Origin: Flavobacteriales bacterium | Lineage (GTDB): Bacteria; Bacteroidota; Bacteroidia; Flavobacteriales; BACL11 | Reading direction: 5' to 3' | DNA length: 33,840 nt | Assembly: GCA_018652335.1 (NCBI GenBank) | Contig: JABICI010000047.1 | Span: 1-33,840, forward strand | Shown here: piece by piece, positions 26,861 to 33,840 of the stretch | Position numbering within the stretch: the first letter of the stretch is position 1 | How the letters are laid out: each line of letters begins with the position of its first letter | Position numbers and translations under genes: made by a program | Notes under the pieces: generated by a model | Told to the model about the DNA's origin: nothing | The model's database searches: none | What the model saw: the letters and a program-made list of their open reading frames with translations, nothing else

Positions 26861-27531
26861 GGTTTTTTTTGTTTTGTAATAATATAGTTAATTTTAATTT
26901 CGTTTTCAGTTTCAACTCTTTTTTCTAATTCCTCATCAATTTCCCATTGATATTTTTTTTGTTTTGGTCCTTCATCTTTATAAAATATTGCTGTTATTAC
27001 TCCAGCAAATAGACCTGATAAATGACCCTCCCATGAAACACCACTTTTTAATGGAAAAACTCCCCAAATCAATGAGCCATACAAAAAAATAATTATCATA
27101 CTTAACGCAGCCAGCCTTGGGTTTTTTCTAATTAAACCACTAACAAATAAAAATGCTGCAAGACTGTAAATCATTCCACTTGCACCAATATGATATGATT
27201 CCCTCCCAATTATCCAGAGCCAAAAACCAGAAATAAAAAAGAGCCAAATAAATATTTGTAATGCAATACTACGATATGCTAAAAATAATAGCGAACTAAG
27301 TATTAATATTGGGTATGAGTTATTAAATAAATGAGAAAAATCTTTGTGAATAAATGGGGAAAATAAAATTCCTGACAGAGAATTAATATCTTTTGGGTAA
27401 ATTCCAAATTTAACAAATGATAAATTAAATTGAATTTCCACTAACTTAACAATCCACATAACTAAAAGAAATATTAATGGAATTAGAAGAATAAAAAAAA
27501 ATTCTTTTGTTTCTTTTTTATTGATATTCAT
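26857..27531 (-). CDS. Rhomboid family intramembrane serine protease
   Basis: A 224-residue, six-helix membrane protein with the rhomboid catalytic dyad: Ser118 in YHIGASGMIYSLAAF and His170 in WEGHLSGLFAG. The HKDFSHLFNNSYP segment gives the conserved His and Asn of helix 2. It cleaves membrane-spanning substrates, which cannot be predicted here. The C-terminal cytoplasmic tail is charged (GPKQKKYQWEIDEELEKRVETENE). It is divergent from polA and overlaps the DUF2061 gene by 4 nt at the 3' end. Confidence 0.9.
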   Translation of the reverse strand: MNINKKETKEFFFILLIPLIFLLVMWIVKLVEIQFNLSFVKFGIYPKDINSLSGILFSPFIHKDFSHLFNNSYPILILSSLLFLAYRSIALQIFIWLFFISGFWLWIIGRESYHIGASGMIYSLAAFLFVSGLIRKNPRLAALSMIIIFLYGSLIWGVFPLKSGVSWEGHLSGLFAGVITAIFYKDEGPKQKKYQWEIDEELEKRVETENEIKINYIITKQKKP

Positions 27532-27540
27532 ATTATCATG

Positions 27541-27548
27541 TAAATATA
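27541..27548 (-). promoter_or_regulatory. Possible -7 element (TATATTTA) for the rhomboid gene
   Basis: On the minus strand TATATTTA differs from TAnnTTTG only at the last base and lies 9 nt before the ATG at 27531. The same octamer precedes the 71-residue protein gene. Confidence 0.35.
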
Positions 27549-27570
27549 ACTAAATAATATCTATTAATTG

Positions 27571-27578
27571 TACTTTTA
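27571..27578 (+). promoter_or_regulatory. Possible -7 element (TACTTTTA) for polA
   Basis: TACTTTTA differs from TAnnTTTG at the last base and lies 7 nt before ATG 27586. It overlaps the longer polA frame that starts with TTG 27568 in the track, so I prefer the ATG. Confidence 0.4.
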
Positions 27579-27585
27579 CTTTAAT

Positions 27586-30351
27586 ATGAAAACTGAAAAA
27601 AAGTTGTTTCTTTTAGATGGGTTTGCACTTATTTATAGAGCTTATTTTGCTTTTGTAAAAAATCCAAGAATTAATTCTAATGGACTTGAGACCTCAGCTA
27701 TTTTAGGTTTTACAAATACTTTAATTGAAGTTATACGCAAGGAAAATCCAACACATATAGCAGTAGTTTTTGACAGAAGCACTCCTACCGCAAGACATGT
27801 TGAGTATCCGCAATATAAAGCCCATAGAGACGCTATGCCAGATGGCATCAGAGACGCACTGCCATTCATTGATAAATTGTTAGATGCTTTTAATATTCCT
27901 AAACTATATAAAGACGGTTATGAAGCAGATGATGTAATAGGCACATTAGCTAAGAAAGCCGAGAAAAAAGGATTCATTACATATATGATGACTTCAGATA
28001 AAGATTTTGCTCAATTAGTTTCAGAAAATATCTTTATGTACAGGCCAGGTACAAAATGGGCACCTACGAGCATATGGGGAATACCCGAAGTACTTGAAAA
28101 ATTTCAAATTTCAAGAGTTGATCAGGTAATAGATTTTTTAGGAATGATGGGAGATTCTGCTGATAATATTCCTGGAATTTCTGGTGTAGGAGAAAAAACT
28201 GCTCAAAAATTTCTTAAACAGTTTGATTCAATGGAAGGTTTATTTGATAACTCGCATACTCTTAAAGGGAAAATTAAAGAGACTGTAGAGTCTTCAAAAG
28301 AAATTGGATTATTATGTAAAAAACTAGTTACAATAATTTTAGATGTTCCTATTGAATTTGATGAGGAAATTTTAAAATATCAACAATTAGATATTACAAA
28401 AATTACAAATCTTTTTGAAGAGTTAGAATTTAAAACTCTTTTAAAAAGAATAATTGAAAATAATCAATCTTCTGACAATTCAATTGAAACTACAAATTTT
28501 AATGAGAAAAACAAACCATCATCATCTCAATTTGACTTATTTTCAGAATCTGTTTCAAACTCTAAGAATGAATCTATAAACAATAAGTTTATTTTTCTTG
28601 ATAATCAACAGTCACTATCAGAACTATTTTCTGAGATTAAAAAAATAAAAGAGTTTTCTTTCCATTTAATAACAAATACTGCTAATTCACTCTTAACTCA
28701 AATTGTTGGTATTGCTATTAGTTTTCGAAATGAAGAAGGTTATTACTTGCCTTTTAACCAGTCAACTATAACTATTTGTAAAGAAATTTTTGGAAGCAAT
28801 GAAATTAAGATTATTGGTTTTGATTTAAAATTCTCAATAAAAGCCTTACATCGTCATGGTATTTTATTAAAAGGGAATTTGTTTGATGTACAGATATCAC
28901 ATTATTTATTACACCCTGATAGAAGACACACTTTACGATTAATTTCTGAAAATTATCTGTCATCTCAGATAATTGAAAGAACAAGTATTTTAGGAAAAGG
29001 AAAGGATAGTCAATTATTTTCTGATATAAATAGAGATTTGGTTACTAGCTATGCCTGCCAACATTCACTTAATATTTTTATGTTATCCAAAATTTTGTTT
29101 AAAGAAATGACGGATAACAATTTAGCAGATCTGTTTGAAAACATCGAAATCCCTTTAACTTATGTTCTCGCAAATATGGAAATAGAAGGGATTGCATTGG
29201 ATGTAGCTATGCTTAAAAACTATAGCATTAAACTTACTAAAGATTTAGAACTAATTACATCTACTATACATGAAATGGCTGGAGAAAAATTTAATATATC
29301 GTCTCCAAAACAAATGGGAGAATTATTATTTGAAAAGATGTCACTCAGTAAAAAACCTAAGAAAACCAAATCGGGCCAATATTCAACTTCAGAAGAAATA
29401 CTTCTTAAGCTAAAGGATATACATCCAATAATTGGTAAAATTTTGTCTTATAGAGCTATAAAAAAATTACTTTCTACGTATGTAGATGCACTTCCTAATT
29501 TAGTTAATATTAACACGAATAGAATCCACACTACTTTTAATCAATCTGTAGCTTCTACAGGAAGATTATCTTCAGTTAATCCAAATATTCAAAATATACC
29601 AATTCGTACTGAATTGGGTATGAAAGTTCGTGAAGCTTTTATTCCAAGAAACACTAACTTTACTTTGATAGCAGCAGATTACTCACAAATTGAGCTTAGA
29701 ATAATGGCTTCTTTAAGTAATGATAAAGGAATGCTAAATGCATTTAACAATGGAATTGATATTCATTCTGCTACAGCAGCTAAAGTATATAATGTTCCCT
29801 TAGAAGATGTTGATAGAATTATGCGTTCAAATGCAAAGTCAGTTAATTTCGGAATAATTTATGGAATATCTGCATTTGGATTATCTCAAAATATTGGAAT
29901 AAGTAGAAAAGAGGCACAGGAAATTATTGACAGTTATTTCGACCAATTTCCACAGGTTAAAGAATACATGAACTGGTCAATAAACAAGGCAAGAGAAAAA
30001 GAATATGTAGAGACTGTAATGGGAAGGAGAAGATACCTTAAAGATATTAATGCAAGAAACGGTATGATTAGGGCGATGGCAGAACGAAATGCAATAAATG
30101 CACCAATACAAGGATCAGCAGCTGATATTATTAAGATAGCTATGATAAATATTAGTAAAGAAATGGAAAAACGTGAAATGCAATCTAAAATGTTATTACA
30201 AGTGCATGATGAATTAGTTTTTGATGCGCATATATCAGAAGTTGAGGAATTAACATCTCTAATAAAGGATAAAATGGAGAATGCCATAAAACTTCTTGTA
30301 CCATTAACTGTAGAAATTGGTAAAGGTTCTAACTGGCTAAAAGCTCATTAA
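27586..30351 (+). CDS. polA: DNA polymerase I with intact 5' nuclease but degenerate 3'-5' exonuclease domain
   Basis: This 921-residue enzyme (start MKTEKKLFLLDG) fills gaps and removes RNA primers. The 5' nuclease domain (about 1-290) is intact: VFDRSTPTARH, DGYEADDVIG, TSDKDFAQL and GMMGDSADNIPGISGVGEKTA. The polymerase domain has DYSQIELRIMASLS (motif A), RSNAKSVNFGIIYG (motif B, with Phe at the sugar-discriminating site) and LQVHDELVF (motif C). The middle domain (about 340-510) keeps the fold but seems to lack its metal ligands. The expected FDTET is FHLITN (about residue 358), NLKYD is FDLKFS (about 411), and YxxxD is YACQH (about 488). A proofreading-deficient Pol I is therefore predicted, as in Taq. 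It is convergent with the 71-residue gene, with stops overlapping. Confidence 0.95.
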   Translation: MKTEKKLFLLDGFALIYRAYFAFVKNPRINSNGLETSAILGFTNTLIEVIRKENPTHIAVVFDRSTPTARHVEYPQYKAHRDAMPDGIRDALPFIDKLLDAFNIPKLYKDGYEADDVIGTLAKKAEKKGFITYMMTSDKDFAQLVSENIFMYRPGTKWAPTSIWGIPEVLEKFQISRVDQVIDFLGMMGDSADNIPGISGVGEKTAQKFLKQFDSMEGLFDNSHTLKGKIKETVESSKEIGLLCKKLVTIILDVPIEFDEEILKYQQLDITKITNLFEELEFKTLLKRIIENNQSSDNSIETTNFNEKNKPSSSQFDLFSESVSNSKNESINNKFIFLDNQQSLSELFSEIKKIKEFSFHLITNTANSLLTQIVGIAISFRNEEGYYLPFNQSTITICKEIFGSNEIKIIGFDLKFSIKALHRHGILLKGNLFDVQISHYLLHPDRRHTLRLISENYLSSQIIERTSILGKGKDSQLFSDINRDLVTSYACQHSLNIFMLSKILFKEMTDNNLADLFENIEIPLTYVLANMEIEGIALDVAMLKNYSIKLTKDLELITSTIHEMAGEKFNISSPKQMGELLFEKMSLSKKPKKTKSGQYSTSEEILLKLKDIHPIIGKILSYRAIKKLLSTYVDALPNLVNINTNRIHTTFNQSVASTGRLSSVNPNIQNIPIRTELGMKVREAFIPRNTNFTLIAADYSQIELRIMASLSNDKGMLNAFNNGIDIHSATAAKVYNVPLEDVDRIMRSNAKSVNFGIIYGISAFGLSQNIGISRKEAQEIIDSYFDQFPQVKEYMNWSINKAREKEYVETVMGRRRYLKDINARNGMIRAMAERNAINAPIQGSAADIIKIAMINISKEMEKREMQSKMLLQVHDELVFDAHISEVEELTSLIKDKMENAIKLLVPLTVEIGKGSNWLKAH

Positions 30352-30563
30352 TTTTGCTTTTTGATAAATAGTATATAAAGCAAAATAAAAGCAATTACTC
30401 CTATAAATGCTGGTCCTGCATTTTGAATATTTCCAATTGGATCCCAACCAAGTATTTTTTCATCCAATAATAATTGTATAATAACTCCAAGGCATAAAAA
30501 CTGTATACCAATAGAAATAGCAGATTTTAATAATTTTTGAAGATTAGCAAATAGATTGTTCAT
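30348..30563 (-). CDS. Small two-helix membrane protein (71 aa) after polA
   Basis: I do not recognise a named family. The protein has an amphipathic, basic start (MNNLFANLQKLLKSAIS), a first membrane helix (about 17-33, IGIQFLCLGVIIQLLL), a loop with Trp, Pro and Gly (DEKILGWDPIGNIQNAGPAF), a second helix (about 52-67) and a KKQN tail. Its layout and several positions match the 75-residue protein encoded just upstream on the same strand, so the two are probably paralogues. A near-consensus TATATTTA element (30581-30588) lies 17 nt before the ATG. The stop overlaps the polA stop. Confidence 0.7.
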   Translation of the reverse strand: MNNLFANLQKLLKSAISIGIQFLCLGVIIQLLLDEKILGWDPIGNIQNAGPAFIGVIAFILLYILFIKKQN

Positions 30564-30595
30564 TTAATTTGAAATTTATGTAAATATATAAAATA

Positions 30596-30625
30596 AAAAT
30601 AGCCCTGCTTAAGCAGGGCTATTTT
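30596..30625. terminator. Strong bidirectional intrinsic terminator (30-bp perfect palindrome)
   Basis: The sequence around AGCCCTGCTTAAGCAGGGCT is a perfect 30-bp inverted repeat: a 13-bp stem with a TTAA loop, a GC-rich upper stem (GCCCTGC/GCAGGGC) and A/T flanks that give a U-run on either strand. It lies 21 nt downstream of the 75-residue gene on the minus strand and ahead of the 71-residue gene. It would also stop transcription coming rightward from polA. It is the only strong hairpin in this window. Confidence 0.9.
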
Positions 30626-30646
30626 ATTAAAAAAACATTTATTATT

Positions 30647-30874
30647 TTACTTTGATGTTAGTAGGTTAAATAAAATAACTAGACCAACTAGACCTGCAAA
30701 TCCAGCACTTCCTAGCCCATTAATAACTGCCATTATGTTGTCAATAACAGAAATCCCCATAAGAGCTCCTCCTCCGTAAAGGATTTCAACTGCTATACCA
30801 AGACCTAAAACTGTCATGATTAAACCTGTTAGTCCTTTAAAGAACCCGTTCATGTACTTAAATACTCCTTCCAT
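30647..30874 (-). CDS. Small two-helix glycine-rich membrane protein (75 aa)
   Basis: I shorten the track's 86-residue ORF to ATG 30874 (MEGVFKYMNGFFKGLTG). The listed start is a TTG sitting inside a perfect TAAGTTTG promoter box. The protein has a short aromatic/basic head, then two hydrophobic helices rich in Gly (about 18-33, LIMTVLGLGIAVEILY, and about 55-73, GSAGFAGLVGLVILFNLL) joined by a loop with GGALMGISVIDNIMAVINGLG. Gly-zipper-like spacing suggests helix packing or oligomers, but this is inference. The gene stands alone, with a strong promoter in front and a strong terminator behind, suggesting high expression. It resembles the neighbouring 71-residue protein. Function is unknown. 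Confidence 0.75.
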   Translation of the reverse strand: MEGVFKYMNGFFKGLTGLIMTVLGLGIAVEILYGGGALMGISVIDNIMAVINGLGSAGFAGLVGLVILFNLLTSK

Positions 30875-30904
30875 AATTTTATTTAATTTGGTTAATACTG
30901 ATGC

Positions 30905-30912
30905 CAAACTTA
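30905..30912 (-). promoter_or_regulatory. -7 promoter element (TAAGTTTG) for the 75-residue membrane protein
   Basis: On the minus strand TAAGTTTG is a perfect TAnnTTTG match, 30 nt before ATG 30874, and identical to the boxes of purQ and the 58-residue ORF. It overlaps the TTG used by the ORF track as a start. Confidence 0.6.
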
Positions 30913-31170
30913 GAATATAATTTGCTTGAAACTAAATAGTTGCAATAAAATATTATTTAAATTTTTTTAAAGCAAATTTCTATATGTAATGCATTTTACA
31001 GTATTTAAAATACTGATTTTCAACAGCTTAAATTTAATATATTGATTATCAGACCAATATATTTCGTTAGTTTTTAAACATAAAATTGTTAAAAATTACA
31101 GATGCTCATAAATTATTGATAATTAATGATTTAAGATAGTTTTAGTTAAAAAATATATGTTTAGAAGAGT
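30913..31170. other. Gene-free spacer between the SDR gene and the 75-aa gene promoter
   Basis: This 258-nt AT-rich spacer has no ORF of note and no recognisable RNA. It holds a 17-bp palindrome (30999-31015) followed directly by TTTTCAACA (31017-31025), the same 9-mer found upstream of nrdJ. No strong terminator follows the SDR gene. Confidence 0.6.
30999..31015. repeat. 17-bp perfect palindrome CAGTATTTAAAATACTG
   Basis: CAGTATTT and AAATACTG are exact inverted repeats around one central base, about 90 bp upstream of the -7 box of the 75-residue gene. The size fits an operator for a dimeric regulator. It lacks a T-run that would make it a terminator for the SDR gene. Confidence 0.5.
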
Positions 31171-31875
31171 CTAAATTGATATATCTCTGAGAAAAAGTAT
31201 TTTTTGACTGAATTTGTCTTTGTTTTTTATGACATAATAGAATTTCTCAGCAATTTTCTCAGAATCTTCAAGTTCATTATCTTCATGATATTTAATAAAT
31301 TTATCTAGCATAGGAAATAGCTTCCCATCTGCTTCTCTTATTGATTTTTGCATTGATGTATCAACAATACCCGGATGAATTGAAAAAACATTTAATTTTT
31401 TATTTTTTTCTTCTGATAGAACAGTAGTTAACCTGTCTAGTGCAGATTTTGCTGCACAATATGTACTCCATGATGGAATATCTGATTTTGCAGCGCCTGA
31501 ACTAACATTTATAATAGTTTTCTTATTTTTTAAATAAATATTAATAAATATAGAACATAATAAAGTTGGCGTAATGATATTAAGGTTATAATCCTTGATG
31601 ATTGTACTAGAATTTTTTAGATGCAGTGGCATAATTTCACCAAGATTGGCTGCGTTGTTTATAAGTAATACATCATCTTTATCTGCGCTTGGGAAAATAA
31701 TATTCTGTACTTCTTTCAAATTTGACAAATCGATCTTTACATGCGTAAAATTGGGATGACTAATTGTGTTTGATCTTGAATAGCCGACTACAGAATAATT
31801 TTCTTTTAGTAAAAGAAGCGTAAGCGCCTTACCTATTCCCTTACTGGATCCAGTAATAAATGCAGTTTTCCCCAT
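31171..31875 (-). CDS. Short-chain dehydrogenase/reductase (sepiapterin reductase-like)
   Basis: A 234-residue classical SDR. The NAD(P)-binding motif is ITGSSKGIGKAL, the structural motif is LINNAANLGE, and the catalytic Ser and Tyr-x3-Lys are in NVSSGAAKS and STYCAAKSALD. The short length, NNAANLGEIMPL and the SIHPGIVDTSMQ segment are closest to the sepiapterin/benzil reductase branch. The start codon follows the metB stop with no gap, so they share a transcript. The substrate is uncertain; a carbonyl substrate linked to methionine or cysteine metabolism is not demonstrated. Confidence 0.88.
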   Translation of the reverse strand: MGKTAFITGSSKGIGKALTLLLLKENYSVVGYSRSNTISHPNFTHVKIDLSNLKEVQNIIFPSADKDDVLLINNAANLGEIMPLHLKNSSTIIKDYNLNIITPTLLCSIFINIYLKNKKTIINVSSGAAKSDIPSWSTYCAAKSALDRLTTVLSEEKNKKLNVFSIHPGIVDTSMQKSIREADGKLFPMLDKFIKYHEDNELEDSEKIAEKFYYVIKNKDKFSQKILFLRDISI

Positions 31876-33021
31876 TTATATTTTTGAAAGTGCTTGTTCT
31901 AAATCATTTATTAAATCGTTAATATCTTCTATTCCCACACTTAATCTAATTAAAGAATCGACTACACCTGTTTTCTCTCTTTCTGCTTTAGGAATGGCAG
32001 CATGAGTCATACTTGCTGGATGTCCACACAAAGATTCTACACCCCCTAAACTTTCAGCAAGAGTGAAGTAATTTGTATTGGAAACTACTGTAATAGCATC
32101 GTTTAAATTGTTTCCTATTAAGTTAAAAGAAATCATACCACCAAAATCATCCATTTGATTTTTTGCAACAGAATAATTTGGATGTGTTTTTAAGCCAGGC
32201 CAGTAAACTTTATCAACTTTAGGATGGTTATTTAAAAATGTTGCAATTTCTTTTCCATTCTCACAATGTCGTTGCATTCTTATGTGTAAGGTTTTTATAC
32301 CTCTTAAAACTAAAAAAGAATCCATTGGCCCTGGAACAGCTCCGCACGAATTTTGAATGAAGAATAATTTTTCTGCAATTGCATCATCCTTACAGATTGC
32401 CGCGCCCATAACAACATCAGAATGACCACCCATATACTTTGTTAAAGAATGCATTACAATATCGGCACCTAAATCTAATGGGCGTTGTAAAAAAGGAGTT
32501 GCAAATGTATTATCAACTACTAATGTAAGTTTATTCTTCTTTGCTATTATACTTAATGCTTTAATATCTATAATATTAAGCATTGGATTTGTTGGAGTTT
32601 CAGCCCAAATCATTTTAGTCTTACCGTTTATATATGAATCTAAGTTGCTTATATTTTCCATACCGACAAAATGAAATTTAATTCCAAAATTTTCAAAAAC
32701 TTTTGTAAAAATTCGATATGTACCTCCGTATAGATCATTTGTTGATATAACTTCGTCTCCAGGAGATAATAGTTTAATTATTGCATCAACTGCTGCTAAA
32801 CCAGACCCGAAACATAACCCGTGCTTTCCATTTTCAAGAGATGCAATATTTTTTTCTAAAGAATTTCTAGTGGGATTACCTGTTCTGGAATATTCATAGC
32901 CTTTATGATCTCCAGGGCTTTTTTGAATGTAAGTTGAGGTTTGATAAATTGGAGTCATGATAGCTCCTGTTGTTGGATCTGCTGTTTGACCGGCATGTAT
33001 AGTTTTAGTTCCGAATTTCAT
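31876..33021 (-). CDS. metB: Cystathionine gamma-synthase / beta- or gamma-lyase family (PLP)
   Basis: A 381-residue Cys/Met-metabolism PLP enzyme. Family blocks: [25 protein letters not shown] at the N-terminus, [28 protein letters not shown], the PLP Lys in [12 protein letters not shown], and SLGGVESL plus LIRLSVGIE near the end. Synthase and lyase activities are hard to separate by sequence; I use metB as the most common label and note that metC or a gamma-lyase is possible. It heads the metB-SDR transcript and is divergent from an EamA transporter across a symmetric promoter region. Confidence 0.88.
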   Translation of the reverse strand: MKFGTKTIHAGQTADPTTGAIMTPIYQTSTYIQKSPGDHKGYEYSRTGNPTRNSLEKNIASLENGKHGLCFGSGLAAVDAIIKLLSPGDEVISTNDLYGGTYRIFTKVFENFGIKFHFVGMENISNLDSYINGKTKMIWAETPTNPMLNIIDIKALSIIAKKNKLTLVVDNTFATPFLQRPLDLGADIVMHSLTKYMGGHSDVVMGAAICKDDAIAEKLFFIQNSCGAVPGPMDSFLVLRGIKTLHIRMQRHCENGKEIATFLNNHPKVDKVYWPGLKTHPNYSVAKNQMDDFGGMISFNLIGNNLNDAITVVSNTNYFTLAESLGGVESLCGHPASMTHAAIPKAEREKTGVVDSLIRLSVGIEDINDLINDLEQALSKI

Positions 33022-33039
33022 TTTATAGTATTATTAAAA

Positions 33040-33047
33040 CAAAAGTA
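33040..33047 (-). promoter_or_regulatory. -7 promoter element (TACTTTTG) for metB-SDR
   Basis: On the minus strand TACTTTTG matches TAnnTTTG 18 nt before ATG 33021. It is one arm of a 10-bp perfect inverted repeat with the EamA promoter box. Confidence 0.65.
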
Positions 33048-33070
33048 TTAAAAGTTGGCGCAATAAATTT

Positions 33071-33078
33071 TACTTTTG
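33071..33078 (+). promoter_or_regulatory. -7 promoter element (TACTTTTG) for the EamA transporter gene
   Basis: TACTTTTG matches TAnnTTTG and lies 17 nt before the proposed TTG start at 33096. It mirrors the metB box around a central TTGGCGCAA. Confidence 0.65.
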
Positions 33079-33095
33079 TTAAATAATAATTTCAA

Positions 33096-33840
33096 TTGAA
33101 TAAAACTCTTACAGCTCACATTTCATTATTGATAGCAAATTTAATTTATGCATTAAATTTCACTATAGCAAAGGATGTTATGCCTAATTTTATTTTGCCA
33201 TCTGCCTTTATTTTGTTGAGAGTAATTGGGGCGTTATTTTTGTTTTCATTTTCATACTTTATATTTTTTTTTCAAAAAATAGAATTTAAAGATATTTTAC
33301 GCTTTGCGATATGTGGTTTATTTGGTGTAGCAATAAATCAACTCTTTTTTTTTGAGGGGTTAAATTTAACAACACCAATTAATGCAGCCATAGTTATGAC
33401 TACTAATCCAATATTAGTAATGCTACTTTCTTTTATAATAGTTAAAGAAGCTATTTCTTTTAGAAAGATTCTTGGTATAACTTTAGGATTTGTAGGTGCA
33501 TCTACATTAATTTTAAGCGATGGAGCTATTGATTTATCTTCTAATAATTCAACAGGAAATTTATTTGTTTTTATTAATGCTACAAGCTATGGTTTGTATT
33601 TAGTTATCGTTAAGCCATTATTAAATAAATATCATCCATTGACAGTATTATTTTATGTGTTTGCTTTTGGTTTGTTATTTGTTTTACCATTTGGATACGA
33701 TGATTTAACAATTGTTAAATGGGGAACTATACCTGTTAATATTTATTTAGAAATAATATTTGTAGTCGTATGTACTACATTTATTGCATACTTATTAAAT
33801 TCCTCTGCATTGAAAACACTAACTGCCTCTACTGTTAGCA
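33096..33840 (+). CDS. EamA/DMT family transporter (C-terminus cut by window edge)
   Basis: I translated this plus-strand frame by hand, as it runs off the right edge. It encodes 248 codons of a drug/metabolite transporter with repeated EamA domains. Helices include AHISLLIANLIYALNFTIAK at the start, then FILLRVIGALFLFSFSYF, LRFAICGLFGVAINQLFFFEG and TTPINAAIVMTTNPILVMLL. The second EamA domain begins near GNLFVFINATSYGLYLVIVK. I start at TTG 33096, because the promoter box lies 17 nt upstream and no ATG comes before the first helix. The first in-frame ATG would delete it. EamA proteins often export amino acids or metabolites. The metB neighbour hints at a sulfur amino-acid substrate, which is inference. 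Confidence 0.88.
   Translation, partial: MNKTLTAHISLLIANLIYALNFTIAKDVMPNFILPSAFILLRVIGALFLFSFSYFIFFFQKIEFKDILRFAICGLFGVAINQLFFFEGLNLTTPINAAIVMTTNPILVMLLSFIIVKEAISFRKILGITLGFVGASTLILSDGAIDLSSNNSTGNLFVFINATSYGLYLVIVKPLLNKYHPLTVLFYVFAFGLLFVLPFGYDDLTIVKWGTIPVNIYLEIIFVVVCTTFIAYLLNSSALKTLTASTVS

Noticed and set aside
29934-30287. 117-codon minus-strand ORF inside polA
   Set aside because: It is antisense to the conserved polymerase motifs. Its hydrophobicity comes from the reverse reading of the coding strand.
33048-33070. TTG 13 nt upstream of -7 boxes as a general -35-like element
   Set aside because: It occurs before metB, EamA and the S46 gene (13 nt) and pepP (14 nt), but not before the other TAnnTTTG boxes. 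Four cases are too few to claim a lineage-specific promoter spacing.

Overview
The window is a compact, very AT-rich stretch of housekeeping genes from a member of the Bacteroidota, most likely a marine, streamlined Flavobacteriales lineage. I infer this from Bacteroidota-type promoters (TAnnTTTG) before most transcription units, the absence of obvious Shine-Dalgarno sequences, family content typical of flavobacteria (S46 dipeptidyl-peptidase, DUF2480 beside a SUF operon, DUF6427, a three-subunit succinate dehydrogenase with a di-heme cytochrome b) and very tight packing. There is no tRNA, rRNA, insertion sequence, prophage or CRISPR array that I can see.

Layout, left to right. A left-truncated S46 exopeptidase (1-2234, minus) is divergent from rluF. 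Then comes a nine-gene minus-strand operon, reading from 10074 down to 3093: A-type Fe-S carrier, sufB, sufC, sufD, sufS, sufE, a SufT/PaaD-like DUF59 protein, a DUF2480 protein and a DUF3050 protein. Genes in it overlap or lie within 11 nt of each other. thiL is divergent from this operon and convergent with an M24B aminopeptidase P. Next is the plus-strand sdhCAB operon with a nitrilase-family amidase at its end. A predicted lipoprotein and the B12-dependent ribonucleotide reductase nrdJ follow on the minus strand.

The middle holds purQ and a DUF6427 membrane protein, a 58-residue membrane ORF that the ORF track missed, and a lepA-yebC-purD operon. A DUF2061 protein, a rhomboid protease and polA come next. 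Downstream of polA are two small, apparently paralogous two-helix membrane proteins separated by the only strong hairpin terminator in the window. The right end carries an SDR-metB operon and a right-truncated EamA transporter, driven by symmetric divergent promoters.

Functionally the window covers Fe-S cluster biogenesis and a major Fe-S client (SdhB), purine synthesis, dNTP supply and DNA repair synthesis, translation quality (RluF, LepA, YebC), peptide catabolism and sulfur amino-acid metabolism.

The points most worth a second look are: the apparent loss of all three exonuclease motifs in PolA; the small membrane protein pair after polA; the DUF3050 protein with a metal-site-like motif at the end of the suf operon; the mirror-image metB/EamA promoter; a DnaA-box-like cluster upstream of nrdJ; and several promoters that would produce leaderless or nearly leaderless mRNAs. 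I found no clear defence, secretion or mobile system.
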